A stretch of DNA of 64,000 bases from the NCBI RefSeq assembly GCF_002896875.1, contig NZ_CP023278.1, positions 5,340,501 to 5,404,500 on the forward strand, read 5' to 3'. This DNA comes from Nostoc sp. CENA543 (GTDB taxonomy: Bacteria > Cyanobacteriota > Cyanobacteriia > Cyanobacteriales > Nostocaceae). The notes beneath the pieces were generated by a model that was not told the origin of the DNA, searched no databases, and was given only the letters and a program-made list of their open reading frames with translations. Below are positions 26,301-36,140 of this stretch, in pieces; the first letter of the stretch is position 1; the number at the start of each line of letters is the position of its first letter. The translations under genes and the position numbers were made by a program.

Positions 26301-28818
26301 TGAGAATATTCCAATCCCAAATGGCATCTTGATTGCCTTCAACAACTAATTGCCAGCGTTCTTCACTTTGACGCAGTGCTTCTTCGGCGCGTTTCCGTTC
26401 AGTGATATCAATGACAATTCCTCCCACTAAACATTCTTCAGCTTGGCGAGAGATGGGAAATTTATATACTAAAAAATTTCGTTCTGTACCGTCTGGACAA
26501 GAGGTAGATTCTACGGCTTCAATGACTTGATTGGTACGGGCTATTGTTTGAATGGCATCTAGATAATTTTGAGCAACGTGGGCTTCATAAATATCAAAAA
26601 TGTTCTTGCCAATCAATTTTTTGAGTGGTAATTTCAACACCCGACGGTAATTTTCACTCAAATAGATAATTTTTCCTTGGGAATCTGTAATCCAGGCATG
26701 GGTAGGACTATGATTCATGAATGCCCGGAAGCGTTCTTCTGATTGGAGTAATAAAGCCTCTGATTGTCTACGCTCAGTAATATCACGGTTAACACTAATG
26801 GTGGCTACATTTTCTCCTTGTTCATTTTGCAAAGGAACTATGGTAGTTTCACAAATACCTTCACTGCCATTTTTCCGCACAAAATTAATTTCACCTACCC
26901 ACCGACCATTTTGAGCCATATCTTCTAAAATGGCGGTGTTCAAAGCCTTATCTGTTTCAGGTTTATGTAAAATACTGATGGATTGTTCACAAATTTCGGT
27001 TTTAGTGTAGCCAAATATGCGCTCGGCGGCTGGATTCCAGTCGAGAATTTGCCCTTTTAAATCGGTGATAATGACACCATCGTAAATATTGGCAAAGGTG
27101 AGGGCTTGCCGACGCAAGGACATCTCTGCTTGTTGGCGATCGCTAATATCTGTTTGAATACCTAGAAAGTGGGTTAATTGTCCTGTTTCGTCATAAATAG
27201 GCGAAATACTCAGTTCATTCCAAAATAAGGTGCCATCTTGACGATAATTACGCAAAATCACTTGACAACTCTTACACTCCTTTATTGCGGTTCGTACTTC
27301 TTGGAGTGCTGGTTGTTGGGTATCTGTACCTTGTAGAAAACGACAATTCTGCCCAATGACATCTGTGGCTCTGTAGCCGGTAATTTGCTCAAAACCAGAG
27401 TTAACATAAATGATGGGGTGATCCGCTAATCTAGCATCGACAATAACAATACCATTACTAGTAGCAGCTAATGCTCTCTCCCGCAATCGCAAGGTTTCTT
27501 CCACCAGTTTTGAGTCGGTAATATCAAACATAAATCCCCGTAACAGCACAGGATGACCATCGGTTTGTACTACACTCACAATGTCTCGCAACCATACAAC
27601 CCGGCCATCAGCTGCAATCATTCGATATTCCATCTCATGGTTTTCGCCCCTAGCCACTGCCGCTAGAATACTATTCTGGGTTTCCTCCCTGTCATGGGGA
27701 TGTACATGATTAATCCAAAAATTCTCTTCATACCATTGGTTGACGGGGTATTCTAATAGGGCTTGGGCTTGTGGCCCTACATAGGTAAAACGCCAAGTTT
27801 TTAAATCTAATTCCCAAGGAATGACTTTGACTGTTTCTAGTAACTGCCGTAATCGGGTTTTACTAGCGCGCAAAGCAATTTCCGTTTGTTCTTGTTCGAC
27901 AATTTTTCGCGCTAATTCTGCATTGATGGCGGCTATTTTGCCGTTACTAATGTGAGTAACTTGGACAAAATAAGTTAGTAATGTTAATCCGACTGCTGCA
28001 AATATGCCAGATAGTAAGACAAAATTAGGTAGGGGTGAATGTAAATGAGCTAATAGTTCTGTTGTAGGGTAAATTTGTAGTTGCCAGTTAGCTCCATAAA
28101 AGTCAATATATACTTGCTGCTGCCAAGATGATGCTGTGGTTGTTAACTTCTCTTGGCTATAAATTAAATCTTTTCCTTGCCATAAACTGATTTTATAGCC
28201 TTCTGGTAAGTGTAAAACGGAGTCAAACAGAGATTGAATGTGTAAAACTCCTAAGAGCAATCCCTGAAATTGACTTTCGCCATATAAGGGTACGTAGACT
28301 AAAAGGATTTTCTGGCCTGTTGATGAATTTGTCGTATTTGTTAATGTCGTTTGACGATTTCTGATTGCGTCTTCTAAGGCTGGGTATCTTTGGTGAATTT
28401 TTTGTGGCTCAATATCTAAATCTAATAATGCTGCCTTGTGAGCTAATGGCACAGTCCAACGCACCCGCTTTGACGCATCTAGCCTGGCAATTGCTTGGTA
28501 GCCACTATAGTCTTGAATGTATTCTGTGGCTTCTGCTTCCCACTGTTTTTGCGGAATCCCATTGTGCAGTTGCCAGTGCCTACCCATGCGCTCTAAGGCA
28601 AGTATGCGATAATTCAACTGGGTGACTAATTCTGTTTTGGTGGCGATCGCCTGCTGTTGAATCAGGTTTCCCACATTATTTTGTTCTGTAATAATTAATC
28701 TCTGCCAAAGAATAGTCACCAGAAAAATGATCACCACACCTACCAAAAAAGGTAGCAAATGCTGGTTGCTCCCAAATTTCACAGACCTACATCGGTGATG
28801 CTTGTGCTGTCTGTACAT
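23356..28818 (-). CDS. CHASE/multi-PAS (LOV)/GAF hybrid histidine kinase with two receivers and Hpt
   Basis: The product is 1820 residues. A membrane segment (about 20-38), a CHASE-like periplasmic domain (about 60-240) and a second membrane segment (about 265-287) come first. Five PAS domains follow to about 945. The second is LOV-like: GQNCRFLQG with Cys492, the residue that forms the flavin adduct, then NYRQDGTLFWNEL and FLGIQTDI. A GAF domain (about 950-1110) leads to HisKA (SHEIRTPM, His1155), HATPase (NLLNNAIKFT, DTGIGIP, GGTGLGL), two receivers (AILDMQMP; VLMDVNMP) and a C-terminal Hpt (HIAHKLKSSSG). This is a full phosphorelay. It probably senses blue light plus a periplasmic ligand and signals to the overlapping diguanylate cyclase. 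Confidence 0.95.
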   Translation of the reverse strand: MYRQHKHHRCRSVKFGSNQHLLPFLVGVVIIFLVTILWQRLIITEQNNVGNLIQQQAIATKTELVTQLNYRILALERMGRHWQLHNGIPQKQWEAEATEYIQDYSGYQAIARLDASKRVRWTVPLAHKAALLDLDIEPQKIHQRYPALEDAIRNRQTTLTNTTNSSTGQKILLVYVPLYGESQFQGLLLGVLHIQSLFDSVLHLPEGYKISLWQGKDLIYSQEKLTTTASSWQQQVYIDFYGANWQLQIYPTTELLAHLHSPLPNFVLLSGIFAAVGLTLLTYFVQVTHISNGKIAAINAELARKIVEQEQTEIALRASKTRLRQLLETVKVIPWELDLKTWRFTYVGPQAQALLEYPVNQWYEENFWINHVHPHDREETQNSILAAVARGENHEMEYRMIAADGRVVWLRDIVSVVQTDGHPVLLRGFMFDITDSKLVEETLRLRERALAATSNGIVIVDARLADHPIIYVNSGFEQITGYRATDVIGQNCRFLQGTDTQQPALQEVRTAIKECKSCQVILRNYRQDGTLFWNELSISPIYDETGQLTHFLGIQTDISDRQQAEMSLRRQALTFANIYDGVIITDLKGQILDWNPAAERIFGYTKTEICEQSISILHKPETDKALNTAILEDMAQNGRWVGEINFVRKNGSEGICETTIVPLQNEQGENVATISVNRDITERRQSEALLLQSEERFRAFMNHSPTHAWITDSQGKIIYLSENYRRVLKLPLKKLIGKNIFDIYEAHVAQNYLDAIQTIARTNQVIEAVESTSCPDGTERNFLVYKFPISRQAEECLVGGIVIDITERKRAEEALRQSEERWQLVVEGNQDAIWDWNILTNETFRSARWAELIGDPDYQPIGNSEDCRHYIHPEDYERVVGVTQDYLNHKIPKYVIEYRLRCKDGNYKWVLVHATAQWDEQGNPIRMVGSIKDITERVQAQEALEKQLNHKLLLEQITQKIRQSLDSKEIFETAATQIGQAFAVDRCLIHAYVSDPVPKIPLVAEYNKISDSHSMHKLEIPISGNPHCLEMISHDRAIASHNVYQDPLLSNTISICQEIGLKSMLAIRTSYQGEPNGAIGLHQCSHFREWTDEEIGLLKAVAAQLGIALAQSHLLEQETRQRQELTVKNFALEQAKRAAEAANRAKSEFLAMMSHEIRTPMNAIIGLTGILLNTELTLQQRDFLETILTSSEALLTIINDILDFSKIESGKLELEARPVDIKTCIEQVIDLLAPKAAQKEIELAYWIHPQVPSQIIGDLTRLRQIITNLLNNAIKFTEKGEVILSVSTTAKTQNSCELLFSIQDTGIGIPPEKMQRLFQPFVQADASMTRKYGGTGLGLVISQRLGEMMGGRLWVESQGCVGGNPPIKWQQKTSTSTAISTSGSTFYFAMTASILTDSPTEELITSPMILSGKRLLIVDDNPTNRYILRLQTQSWQMQTYVVPSGMAALALIDRGIEVDIAILDMQMPDMDGLTLAREIRRRSTYQYLPLVILTSWGKPDHYPDVGNMKYIAYLHKPIKQSQLYDVLTSHLGNQPIRGSVSRAYVTSISQNLAEQLPLRILLAEDMVINQKVALLMLKKIGYRADVVGNGLEVLEALQHQTYDVVLMDVNMPEMDGLETSRRIRQTWNGDTHLYIIAMTANAMQGDREACLSAGMDDYISKPIQIDDLAQALSKCQPLKFHDQVTVKVLDHHLYSVRADASTKDAIDTKILQELRLMLSGQLGSFNELINCYLTEAPKLIQNINVAIATKDNQAIWHIAHKLKSSSGSVGAVLLTQLCKQLEIQGRSDNWAEIPEIADKLCQEYERVKIALQREINREKP

Positions 28819-29295
28819 TGATTAACCCCCCAGCACCTGAAACAATTGTCTAGCTAGTTTTTTCTTGGTCAGGAATGGAAATTTCACCAGAGCAATAGTG
28901 CAATCACGCACAATTGTCTCAGTAAAACAATTTATGCACAACTTCTTAATTTAAGCCATTAATTTTATATTTCTTTTTTAATCTTTCCAACGATTTGGAT
29001 TTTTCTCTGTTTAAATATTTATAAATTGCTATAAATCAATAGAAAAATTCATCTAAATGTAGGGTCAATATCTCATTTTATCTGTGTTATCTCCTGCTAG
29101 AACCCTGGAAAATGAATGCAGTTATTAACTTGATGATATGGCTGCGAAAAATACAGAATAAAAAACGCGATCGCACAAGGCAGGCGATCGCATCTTACCA
29201 CCTAAGTTAAATTTCTCTGATAATTTGACAAATCATGGCGACAAAGGGATTTTTGCAAGGCTTGCCAGTCAAGCGTTCCACAATCTCAAATGATC
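28819..29295. other. Spacer between selO and the hybrid kinase
   Basis: No gene is supported. Two HIP1 octamers at 29167-29174 and 29184-29191 are separated by 9 bases and can pair as a hairpin, which would lie in the 3' untranslated region of selO. The rest is A+T-rich and presumably carries the kinase promoter. Confidence 0.6.
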
Positions 29296-30753
29296 TTAAC
29301 CTCGTTCCTTGATTGTTTGTAGTAAATTATCAAAAGGTTGCCAATTATCTTCCTGCACAATCGGTTCCCAAATCGACTCAATCACAGGCCTTAATAATGC
29401 AGTTTTGGGATTGTAATAATTCAGAGTTTTGGCAATTTTTTCCATGTCATCAGGATGAAAATTATTCAAAATTTGATGATAAATGAAACACCAATTATCG
29501 AAGATAGCTGACTTATCTGCTGTAGGAAGAACATCAGATAAATTGAGGATCAAGCCTGGCTCATCTCTCCAATTAGGAGAAAAAGTCCGCGCCATTTCTG
29601 CGAAAAAGTGATGATATCCGACTTGACTATCTTGCAAAAATTGCATTGTCAAACGTAAAAGTTCATCAGCTTCAGGTATAGCCAACTGCTCAAAACCTAA
29701 TTTTTTTAGCATCAAAGACCGATAAGCAGCAAAATAATCATCACTAAATTTTGCTAGTCCAGCTTCTAAATCAGTTTTATTAACCACTGACCTTAATGGT
29801 TGTTGCAGTAATTCCAGATTCAACTGGCAAATCCCTGGTTGATGACTATAGCAATAGCGTTTGTAATAGTCAAAATATGCAGCCGTAAAATAAGGGTCAT
29901 AAGTAGGAATAAACGCATAAGGGCCGTAGTCAAAACTTTCCCCAGTAATGGACATATTGTCAGTATTGAGGACTCCATGACAAAAACCGGCTGCCATCCA
30001 CTGTGCAACTAGTTCTGCAACACGCCTGACTAATTCACCATAAAACAAAGCATATTTATCTGGTTCATCCACTAAGTGAGAGTAGTAATGCTCAATCACA
30101 TGATCTAATAACTTTTGAATCAAATCGGGACGCTGTATATAATACAAACGCTCAAAAGTCCCGAAGCGAATATGTGAACTATTCATTCTCACCATCACCG
30201 ATGAACGGGTAGGAGAAGGTTCGTCACCACGCCACAGAGATAAGCCAGTTTCAATCATACTCAGACAGCGTGATGTCCGTACTCCTAGCTGATGTAGTGC
30301 TTCTGCGGCTAGAACTTCCCTAACTCCACCTTTGAGAGTTAACATCCCGTCACCACCACGAGAATAAGGTGTTCTCCCAGAACCTTTAGTCCCGAAATCA
30401 TAGAGTTGACCATCGATACCACGGACTTGACCGTATAAAAAACCCCGTCCGTCACCTAATTGGGGGTTATATTCCCCAAATTGATAGCCATGATAACGTA
30501 GTGCTAAAAATGGTTTACGTCCTTGAAATAGACTAAATGCTGTAATAAAGTCTTCATCCTCAACATCTTGGGGGTTGAGTCCCAATGTGGGTAATAGGTC
30601 ATCATTACGCCAGCGTAACGTATGTTGAGGAAATTCTGCTGCGACTACCTCATCATAATAATCATCACCCAAGGATGCTAAAGCCGGTTCGTAATTGAGG
30701 GTGAGAAAGGGATTGAGAGTGTTTTTGGTATTGGGAGTTTTAGCTAAGGTCAT
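29296..30753 (-). CDS. selO: Protein adenylyltransferase SelO (YdiU family)
   Basis: The product is 485 residues, usual length. SelO motifs are present: [37 protein letters not shown], the catalytic region [24 protein letters not shown], and the metal-binding NTDNMS within [15 protein letters not shown]. SelO is a pseudokinase-fold enzyme that transfers AMP from ATP to Ser/Thr/Tyr of proteins, linked to oxidative-stress responses. The C-terminal selenocysteine/cysteine seen in some homologues is not evident here; the tail ends KERG. Monocistronic. Confidence 0.93.
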   Translation of the reverse strand: MTLAKTPNTKNTLNPFLTLNYEPALASLGDDYYDEVVAAEFPQHTLRWRNDDLLPTLGLNPQDVEDEDFITAFSLFQGRKPFLALRYHGYQFGEYNPQLGDGRGFLYGQVRGIDGQLYDFGTKGSGRTPYSRGGDGMLTLKGGVREVLAAEALHQLGVRTSRCLSMIETGLSLWRGDEPSPTRSSVMVRMNSSHIRFGTFERLYYIQRPDLIQKLLDHVIEHYYSHLVDEPDKYALFYGELVRRVAELVAQWMAAGFCHGVLNTDNMSITGESFDYGPYAFIPTYDPYFTAAYFDYYKRYCYSHQPGICQLNLELLQQPLRSVVNKTDLEAGLAKFSDDYFAAYRSLMLKKLGFEQLAIPEADELLRLTMQFLQDSQVGYHHFFAEMARTFSPNWRDEPGLILNLSDVLPTADKSAIFDNWCFIYHQILNNFHPDDMEKIAKTLNYYNPKTALLRPVIESIWEPIVQEDNWQPFDNLLQTIKERG

Positions 30754-31424
30754 TATGAGCCAAGCATGATTGATTCTTCTCTCAATAGTACATCTGGTAA
30801 CATCTTTCGCGTGAACTTTGATAATTAAAACTTGCAGACTGAGTATAAAAACCTTATATATAAACTTAAATGAATAGGTTTAATTTGAAATTACCGAGGG
30901 ATTAGTTAAAAAAGCTCCTCTGAGTGAACTTTAAAAAACCAAAATCATCATTTAACTATAACAATCCAATAGTGCATTTTAAAAACTTATAGATTCAATA
31001 GTTCAAATTAACACTATACACATTATTTTTTAACTTATATCGACATCTATCGTATAAATTAAATAGTTATCATAAGGATCATCCTATACATTGAAACCCT
31101 CTTGGGGCTTTGGTTTGCGGCGATAAATTTTTACTTATATGTCTAATCTAATATTTATTTAAGAATTGGCTTCATTAAGTCAACCACTTTCAGATAAATA
31201 CCTGTAAACTGATTTCAATGAATAAACGAAGGGATGAAACAAACCCAAAAATGCAGACATTGGCACACCAGATTTAGTCATCATTATTATCTCCGTAAAG
31301 AAGTAGTTAGGCTCGACTAATTGAGTATAGTCAAACCTTTCATAACGGCTGCAAGAAACATCTACTGTTACTTGCATAAATTGTTGTACATAAACAAGTT
31401 TAATTACCCCATTCAGGAGTTGTG
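30754..31424. other. Upstream regulatory region of cmpABCD
   Basis: This 670-base A+T-rich spacer precedes cmpA on one side and selO on the other. It contains an interrupted palindrome at 31035-31057 (listed separately). AGGAG at 31415-31419 is the cmpA ribosome-binding site. A 65-codon minus-strand frame at 31180-31377 has no family resemblance and is not called. Confidence 0.6.
31035..31057. promoter_or_regulatory. Candidate operator palindrome upstream of cmpA
   Basis: TTATA-T-CGA, six spacer bases, then TCG-TATAA form arms that match except for one extra T. Such inverted repeats with T/A ends are typical of LysR-type regulators; CmpR controls cmp operons in other cyanobacteria. The site lies about 370 bases before the cmpA start, which is far for direct activation. 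Confidence 0.35.
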
Positions 31425-32810
31425 ATGTCAGATTTTCTCAATCAAATTTCTCGGCGTAAATTTATTGTCACAGCAGGGGCTTCGGCGGGTGCTGTATTAT
31501 TGAAGGGTTGTCTGGGAAATCCCCCAGAAACCACCACTGGAGGAAATACCCAATCTGCGCCAACTGCTCAAACAGTAGCAAATATTAGCCCAGAACAAGC
31601 TCCAGAAGTAACTACAGTCAAGTTAGGATATATTCCGATTGTAGAATCTGCACCTTTAATTATTGCCAAAGAAAAAGGCTTTTTTGCGAAGTATGGCATG
31701 ACAGGTGTGGAGTTAGCGAAACAAGCTTCTTGGGGTGCAGCCAGAGATAACGTTGAAATTGGTTCAGCCGGTGGTGGAATTGATGGTGGTCAATGGCAAA
31801 TGCCCATGCCCCATTTAATCACAGAAGGTTTAATTACCAAGGGCAATCAAAAAATCCCCATGTATGTGTTGTGTCAGTTAATTACACATGGTAATGGGAT
31901 TGCGATCGCCAACAAACACCAAGGTAGCGGTATCAGCTTAAAATTAGCAGGTGCAAAATCTGTATTCTCTAAACTCAAATCTTCCCCCACTCCCTTCACC
32001 GCAGCTTTCACCTTTCCCCATGTTAACCAAGATTTGTGGATTCGCTATTGGTTAGCAGCAGGTGGTCTTGACCCTGATGCCGACGTAAAACTGCTGACTG
32101 TTCCCGCAGCGCAAACCGTCGCTAACATGAAAACCGGGACAATGGATGCTTTTAGCACCGGCGACCCCTGGCCTTACCGCATTGTTACTGACAAAATCGG
32201 TTACATGGCTGCGTTAACGGCGGAAATTTGGAAGAACCACCCCGAAGAATATTTAGCTATGCGCGCTGATTGGGTTGACCAACATCCCAAAGCCACCAAA
32301 GCCATCCTCAAAGGGATTATGGAAGCCCAACAGTGGTTAGATAACTTTGATAACCGCAAAGAAGCAGCCGAAATTCTATCCGGTAGAAATTACTTCAACT
32401 TGAATTCACCAGAAATTCTGGCTGACCCATTCCAAGGTAAGTATGACATGGGTGATGGTCGCAAGATTGATGATAAATCAATGGCAGCTTACTACTGGAA
32501 AGATGAAAAAGGTAACGTTTCCTATCCTTACCAAAGCCATGATTTGTGGTTCATCACTGAAAACGTGCGTTGGGGATTCTTGCCCAAAGATTACATTACC
32601 AACGGTGCGGCTAAAGCTAAAGAATTAATCAAGAAAGTCAATCGGGAAGATATTTGGAAAGAAGCAGCGAAAGAAGCAGGAATTGCGTCTGCTGATATCC
32701 CCACCAGCACATCCCGTGGTGTAGAAGAATTTTTTGATGGTGCTAAGTTCGACCCTGAAAATCCAGAAGCCTATCTCAAGAGTTTGGCTATCAAGAAAGT
32801 GAGTGTTTAG
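31425..32810 (+). CDS. cmpA: Bicarbonate ABC transporter substrate-binding lipoprotein CmpA
   Basis: The start is ATG 31425, placed 5 bases after AGGAG, rather than the GTG at 31422, giving 461 residues. The N-terminus has a twin-arginine motif (SRRKFIV, Arg10-Arg11) and a lipobox ending at Cys29 (VLLKGC), so the protein is exported folded and anchored to the membrane. The mature part is the CmpA/NrtA fold ([45 protein letters not shown]). CmpA binds bicarbonate with calcium; NrtA binds nitrate. I prefer Cmp because no nirA or narB lies nearby and the order matches the Anabaena cmp operon as I recall it. Nitrate cannot be excluded by eye. Confidence 0.82.
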   Translation: MSDFLNQISRRKFIVTAGASAGAVLLKGCLGNPPETTTGGNTQSAPTAQTVANISPEQAPEVTTVKLGYIPIVESAPLIIAKEKGFFAKYGMTGVELAKQASWGAARDNVEIGSAGGGIDGGQWQMPMPHLITEGLITKGNQKIPMYVLCQLITHGNGIAIANKHQGSGISLKLAGAKSVFSKLKSSPTPFTAAFTFPHVNQDLWIRYWLAAGGLDPDADVKLLTVPAAQTVANMKTGTMDAFSTGDPWPYRIVTDKIGYMAALTAEIWKNHPEEYLAMRADWVDQHPKATKAILKGIMEAQQWLDNFDNRKEAAEILSGRNYFNLNSPEILADPFQGKYDMGDGRKIDDKSMAAYYWKDEKGNVSYPYQSHDLWFITENVRWGFLPKDYITNGAAKAKELIKKVNREDIWKEAAKEAGIASADIPTSTSRGVEEFFDGAKFDPENPEAYLKSLAIKKVSV

Positions 32811-32915
32811 TCATTAGTCATTAGTTATTAGTGACTGGGAAAGAAAAATTTAAAAGTTTTTGCCTTTTGAATTTTGAATTTTGAATTGATTGCGTCATCT
32901 GAGGAACATAAAATC

Positions 32916-33755
32916 ATGACCGTAGCACAGAGAAGACCTAGTAACCCTAAGTTGGATAGTGGATTCTTATCCCAACTACAAAAGCAATTTCCCAATATTG
33001 TCCCACCTGCGATCGCCATTACTGTTTTCTTGGCAGTCTGGCAGTTATTCTCTTGGACTCCCGGTGCAACCTTACCAGGGCCAGTTCAAGTCATTAATGA
33101 CACCTGGATCTTAATTTTGTATCCTTTTTATGATAAAGGCGGCATTGATAAGGGTTTATTTTGGCAAATCTTTGCTAGTCTACAACGGGTTGCCATTAGC
33201 TACACCTTAGCTGCCGTAGTTGGTATTGGCTTGGGGATTTTGATTGGTATTAACCAAACCATGTCCAAAGCTTTAGACCCCATCTTCCAGTTACTACGGA
33301 CTGTACCTCCCCTAGCTTGGGTTCCCATTTCCTTGGCGGCTTTACGTCAAAACGAACCCGCCGCACTATTCGTAATTTTTATCACCGCCATTTGGCCTAT
33401 CTTAATTAACACCGCCGTTGGCGTTACCCAAATTCCCCAAGACTACAACAACGTCGCTAAAGTATTGCAACTTAGCCGTAAAGAATACTTTACCAACATC
33501 TTAATTCCCGCCGCCTTACCCTACATTTTCACCGGCTTGAGAATTGCGATTGGTTTGGCTTGGTTAGCGATTATTGCGGCTGAGATTGTCATGTCCGGTA
33601 TCGTCGGTATTGGTTTCTTCATCTGGGATGCTTACCAAAATAACAACGTCAGCGAAGTAATTTTGGCACTAGTTTACATCGGTGTTGTCGGCCTGATCCT
33701 CGATAAACTCATGGCTTGGGTGCAGAACCTGATTTTACCAGCAGAACAAAAATAG
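32916..33755 (+). CDS. cmpB: Bicarbonate ABC transporter permease CmpB
   Basis: I choose ATG 32916 (MTVAQRRPSNPK) with GAGG 11 bases upstream; an in-frame ATG at 32874 lies in a TTTTGAA repeat and is unlikely. The product is 279 residues with about six membrane helices and the binding-protein-dependent permease signature (NNVAKVLQLSRKEYFTNILI, then AALPYIFTGLRIAIGLAW). CmpB dimerises to form the channel through the plasma membrane for substrate delivered by CmpA, with CmpC and CmpD as the two ATPases. It is 105 bases downstream of cmpA. Confidence 0.88.
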   Translation: MTVAQRRPSNPKLDSGFLSQLQKQFPNIVPPAIAITVFLAVWQLFSWTPGATLPGPVQVINDTWILILYPFYDKGGIDKGLFWQIFASLQRVAISYTLAAVVGIGLGILIGINQTMSKALDPIFQLLRTVPPLAWVPISLAALRQNEPAALFVIFITAIWPILINTAVGVTQIPQDYNNVAKVLQLSRKEYFTNILIPAALPYIFTGLRIAIGLAWLAIIAAEIVMSGIVGIGFFIWDAYQNNNVSEVILALVYIGVVGLILDKLMAWVQNLILPAEQK

Positions 33756-33791
33756 GGACTGGGTAATGGGGACTGGGGACTTGGTAAAAAA

Positions 33792-33826
33792 TCCCTAATC
33801 CCTAATCCCTCATCCCTCATCCCTAA
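33792..33826. repeat. Heptanucleotide STRR TCCCTAA/TCCCTCA x5
   Basis: Five head-to-tail 7-bp units lie in the 111-base spacer between cmpB and cmpC, inside the operon. Confidence 0.95.
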
Positions 33827-33866
33827 TCGCCGATACCCAATAACCAATACCTAATACCGGAAGATT

Positions 33867-35870
33867 ATGTCTGTATTTGTTGCTGTTGACCAAATTGATA
33901 AAGTATTTAATCTAACTGGTGGTGGCCAGTATATTGCCCTCAAAGGAATTGACCTGCAAATTAAAAAAGGTGAATTTGTTTCTTTGATTGGTCACTCCGG
34001 TTGCGGTAAATCCACACTATTAAATATGATTGCTGGTTTGGATTTACCAAGTGAAGGTGTGGTAACTCTCGAAGGACAAAGAATCACCAGACCAGGGCCA
34101 GACCGGATGGTGGTTTTCCAGAATTATTCCCTATTACCTTGGCGGACAGTTAGAGAAAATATTGCCTTGGCTGTTGACTCGGTAATGAAAGGGATGCCCG
34201 CAGCTGAACGTAAGGCTGTTGTGGAAAAACATATTGATATGGTGGGTTTGCGTCCTCACGCGGATAAACAGCCAGGGATGCTGTCAGGTGGACAAAAACA
34301 ACGGGTGGCGATCGCTCGCGCTTTAGCAATTCGTCCTAAACTACTACTATTAGATGAACCCTTCGGCGCACTTGATGCCCTGACACGCGGTAACTTACAA
34401 GAACAGCTAATGCAAATCTGCGAAGAAAATGAAGTTACCGCCGTCATGGTTACTCACGACGTAGACGAAGCTGTGTTGTTATCTGACAGAATTGTCATGC
34501 TCACCAATGGGCCAGAATCTAAAATTGGTGACATATTAGAAGTCGATATCCCCCGTCCCCGCAAACGCATGGAAGTAGTAGAACACCCCAGCTACTACAG
34601 CTTGCGGAGTGAAATGATTTACTTCCTCAACCAACAAAAACGGGTGAAGAAAATCCGCGCCCGTAAAACCGCAGATGTGTCTCGCCACGGCTTAGAAAAA
34701 GTTAACTTAGAAATTGGCTTTCTACCCCTCACCGCCTGCGCCCCTCTCGCTGTCGCTAAAGAAAAAGGGTTCTTCACCAAGCACGGTTTAGATGAAGTCA
34801 ACCTCGTGCGGGAAACTAGCTGGCGTGGTATCGTCGATGGGATGGCTGGCGGCTATATCGACGCAGCACAAATGCCTTCCGGGATGCCCATGTGGCTAAC
34901 ATTAGGAGGACATAATAATAAACCCCTCCCCGTTGTTACCTCCCTCACCATGACTCGCAACGGTAACGCCATCACCTTAGCTAAACGCTTCTATGACCAA
35001 GGTGTGCGTACCTTATCTGACTTCAAAAACTACCTGTTGCGTACCCGTGAACAACGCCACATCATGGGAGTAGTGCATCCCGCATCTATGCACAACCTGT
35101 TGCTGCGTTACTGGTTAGCGGCTGGCGGAATTGACCCCGATTTAGATGTGGATATGAAAACCATCCCTCCCGCCCAGATGGTAGCTGACTTACAAGCCGC
35201 CACCATTGACGGTTACTGTGTCGGTGAACCTTGGAACTACCGCGCGGCTATGGAAAATATAGGCTTTACCATCGCCACCGACTTAGAAGTTTGGTTAGGA
35301 CACCCCGGTAAAGTTCTCGGCGTGCGGGAAGATTGGGCAGAGAGATATCCTAACACCTATATTGCCCTCACCAAAGCCTTACTCGAAGCCTGTCAATATT
35401 GTTCTAAACCCGAAAATGCCGAAGAAATCAGGCTAATTTTAGCTGGTAGAGATTACGTCAGCACCGATGTTGACTACATCCAACTAGAAGACCCCGATAC
35501 AAACAGCTGTAGCTTAGATCATCCCATGCGGCAGTATGCTCACCACCAGTTCTATGCTGATTCCGCGATTAACCGTCCCAGCCGCACCGAACAAATGTGG
35601 ATTATGACGCAATTAGCAAGGTGGGGTGACACGCCTTTCCCCAGAAACTGGGTAGAAGTAGTAGAGAGGGTCTGCCGTGTGCGCGTATTTAGTACCGCCG
35701 CCAGAGAATTAGGTTTAGATATTAGCTACACTCGCCAACCCATTCAATTATTTGATGGTACACCCTTTAACGCTGACGATCCTATCGCCTATCTCAACGG
35801 TTTAGAAATTAAACGCGATATTTCCGTTGCCGAAGTCATTCTAGACTCACCCACCAGAAAAGTAGCCTAA
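33867..35870 (+). CDS. cmpC: Bicarbonate ABC transporter ATPase CmpC with fused binding-protein-like domain
   Basis: The product is 667 residues. Residues 1-255 are an ABC ATPase: Walker A GHSGCGKST, signature LSGGQKQR, Walker B LLLLDEP, and a switch His in VTHDVDEA. Residues about 275-655 resemble CmpA/NrtA (VNLEIGFLPLTACAPLAVAK, SGMPMWLTLGG, CVGEPWNYRAAMENIGF). This fusion is the hallmark of CmpC/NrtC. The C-terminal domain lies in the cytoplasm and is thought to bind substrate and regulate transport. Start ATG follows GGAAG. Confidence 0.9.
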   Translation: MSVFVAVDQIDKVFNLTGGGQYIALKGIDLQIKKGEFVSLIGHSGCGKSTLLNMIAGLDLPSEGVVTLEGQRITRPGPDRMVVFQNYSLLPWRTVRENIALAVDSVMKGMPAAERKAVVEKHIDMVGLRPHADKQPGMLSGGQKQRVAIARALAIRPKLLLLDEPFGALDALTRGNLQEQLMQICEENEVTAVMVTHDVDEAVLLSDRIVMLTNGPESKIGDILEVDIPRPRKRMEVVEHPSYYSLRSEMIYFLNQQKRVKKIRARKTADVSRHGLEKVNLEIGFLPLTACAPLAVAKEKGFFTKHGLDEVNLVRETSWRGIVDGMAGGYIDAAQMPSGMPMWLTLGGHNNKPLPVVTSLTMTRNGNAITLAKRFYDQGVRTLSDFKNYLLRTREQRHIMGVVHPASMHNLLLRYWLAAGGIDPDLDVDMKTIPPAQMVADLQAATIDGYCVGEPWNYRAAMENIGFTIATDLEVWLGHPGKVLGVREDWAERYPNTYIALTKALLEACQYCSKPENAEEIRLILAGRDYVSTDVDYIQLEDPDTNSCSLDHPMRQYAHHQFYADSAINRPSRTEQMWIMTQLARWGDTPFPRNWVEVVERVCRVRVFSTAARELGLDISYTRQPIQLFDGTPFNADDPIAYLNGLEIKRDISVAEVILDSPTRKVA

Positions 35871-35894
35871 GTCAAGTGAGGGGAGATCAACACT

Positions 35895-36140
35895 ATGCGC
35901 GAGTATTTTCACTGCACCGATGAGCCTTTGAACTCCATTAATGAAGCTCAGAACTTCATCAATGAGTATCGGAACTCCATTCATGAGCCTTTTTACTTCA
36001 TTCATGAACCTCAAAACGTCATCAATGAGTATCGGAACTCCATTCATGAGCCTTTTTACTCCATTCATGAACCTCAAAACGTCATCAATGAGTATCGGAA
36101 CTTCATGAATGAACCTCAGAACCTCATGAATGAGTATTAA
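35895..36140 (+). CDS. Possible 81-residue heptad-repeat peptide encoded by the tandem array
   Basis: ATG 35895 is preceded by AGGGGAGA with suitable spacing and opens a frame of 81 codons that stays in register with the 21-bp repeats, giving seven-residue units such as NSIHEPF and NVINEYR. The stop is TAA at 36138. A good ribosome-binding site argues for translation. The reverse strand is also open across the repeats, so openness alone is weak evidence. No homologue is recognised; such a regular His/Glu/Asn-rich peptide could simply be a by-product of the repeat. Confidence 0.3.
   Translation: MREYFHCTDEPLNSINEAQNFINEYRNSIHEPFYFIHEPQNVINEYRNSIHEPFYSIHEPQNVINEYRNFMNEPQNLMNEY

Noticed and set aside
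31180-31377. 65-codon minus-strand frame upstream of cmpA
   Set aside because: No recognisable domain or ribosome-binding site, and it lies in an A+T-rich regulatory spacer.
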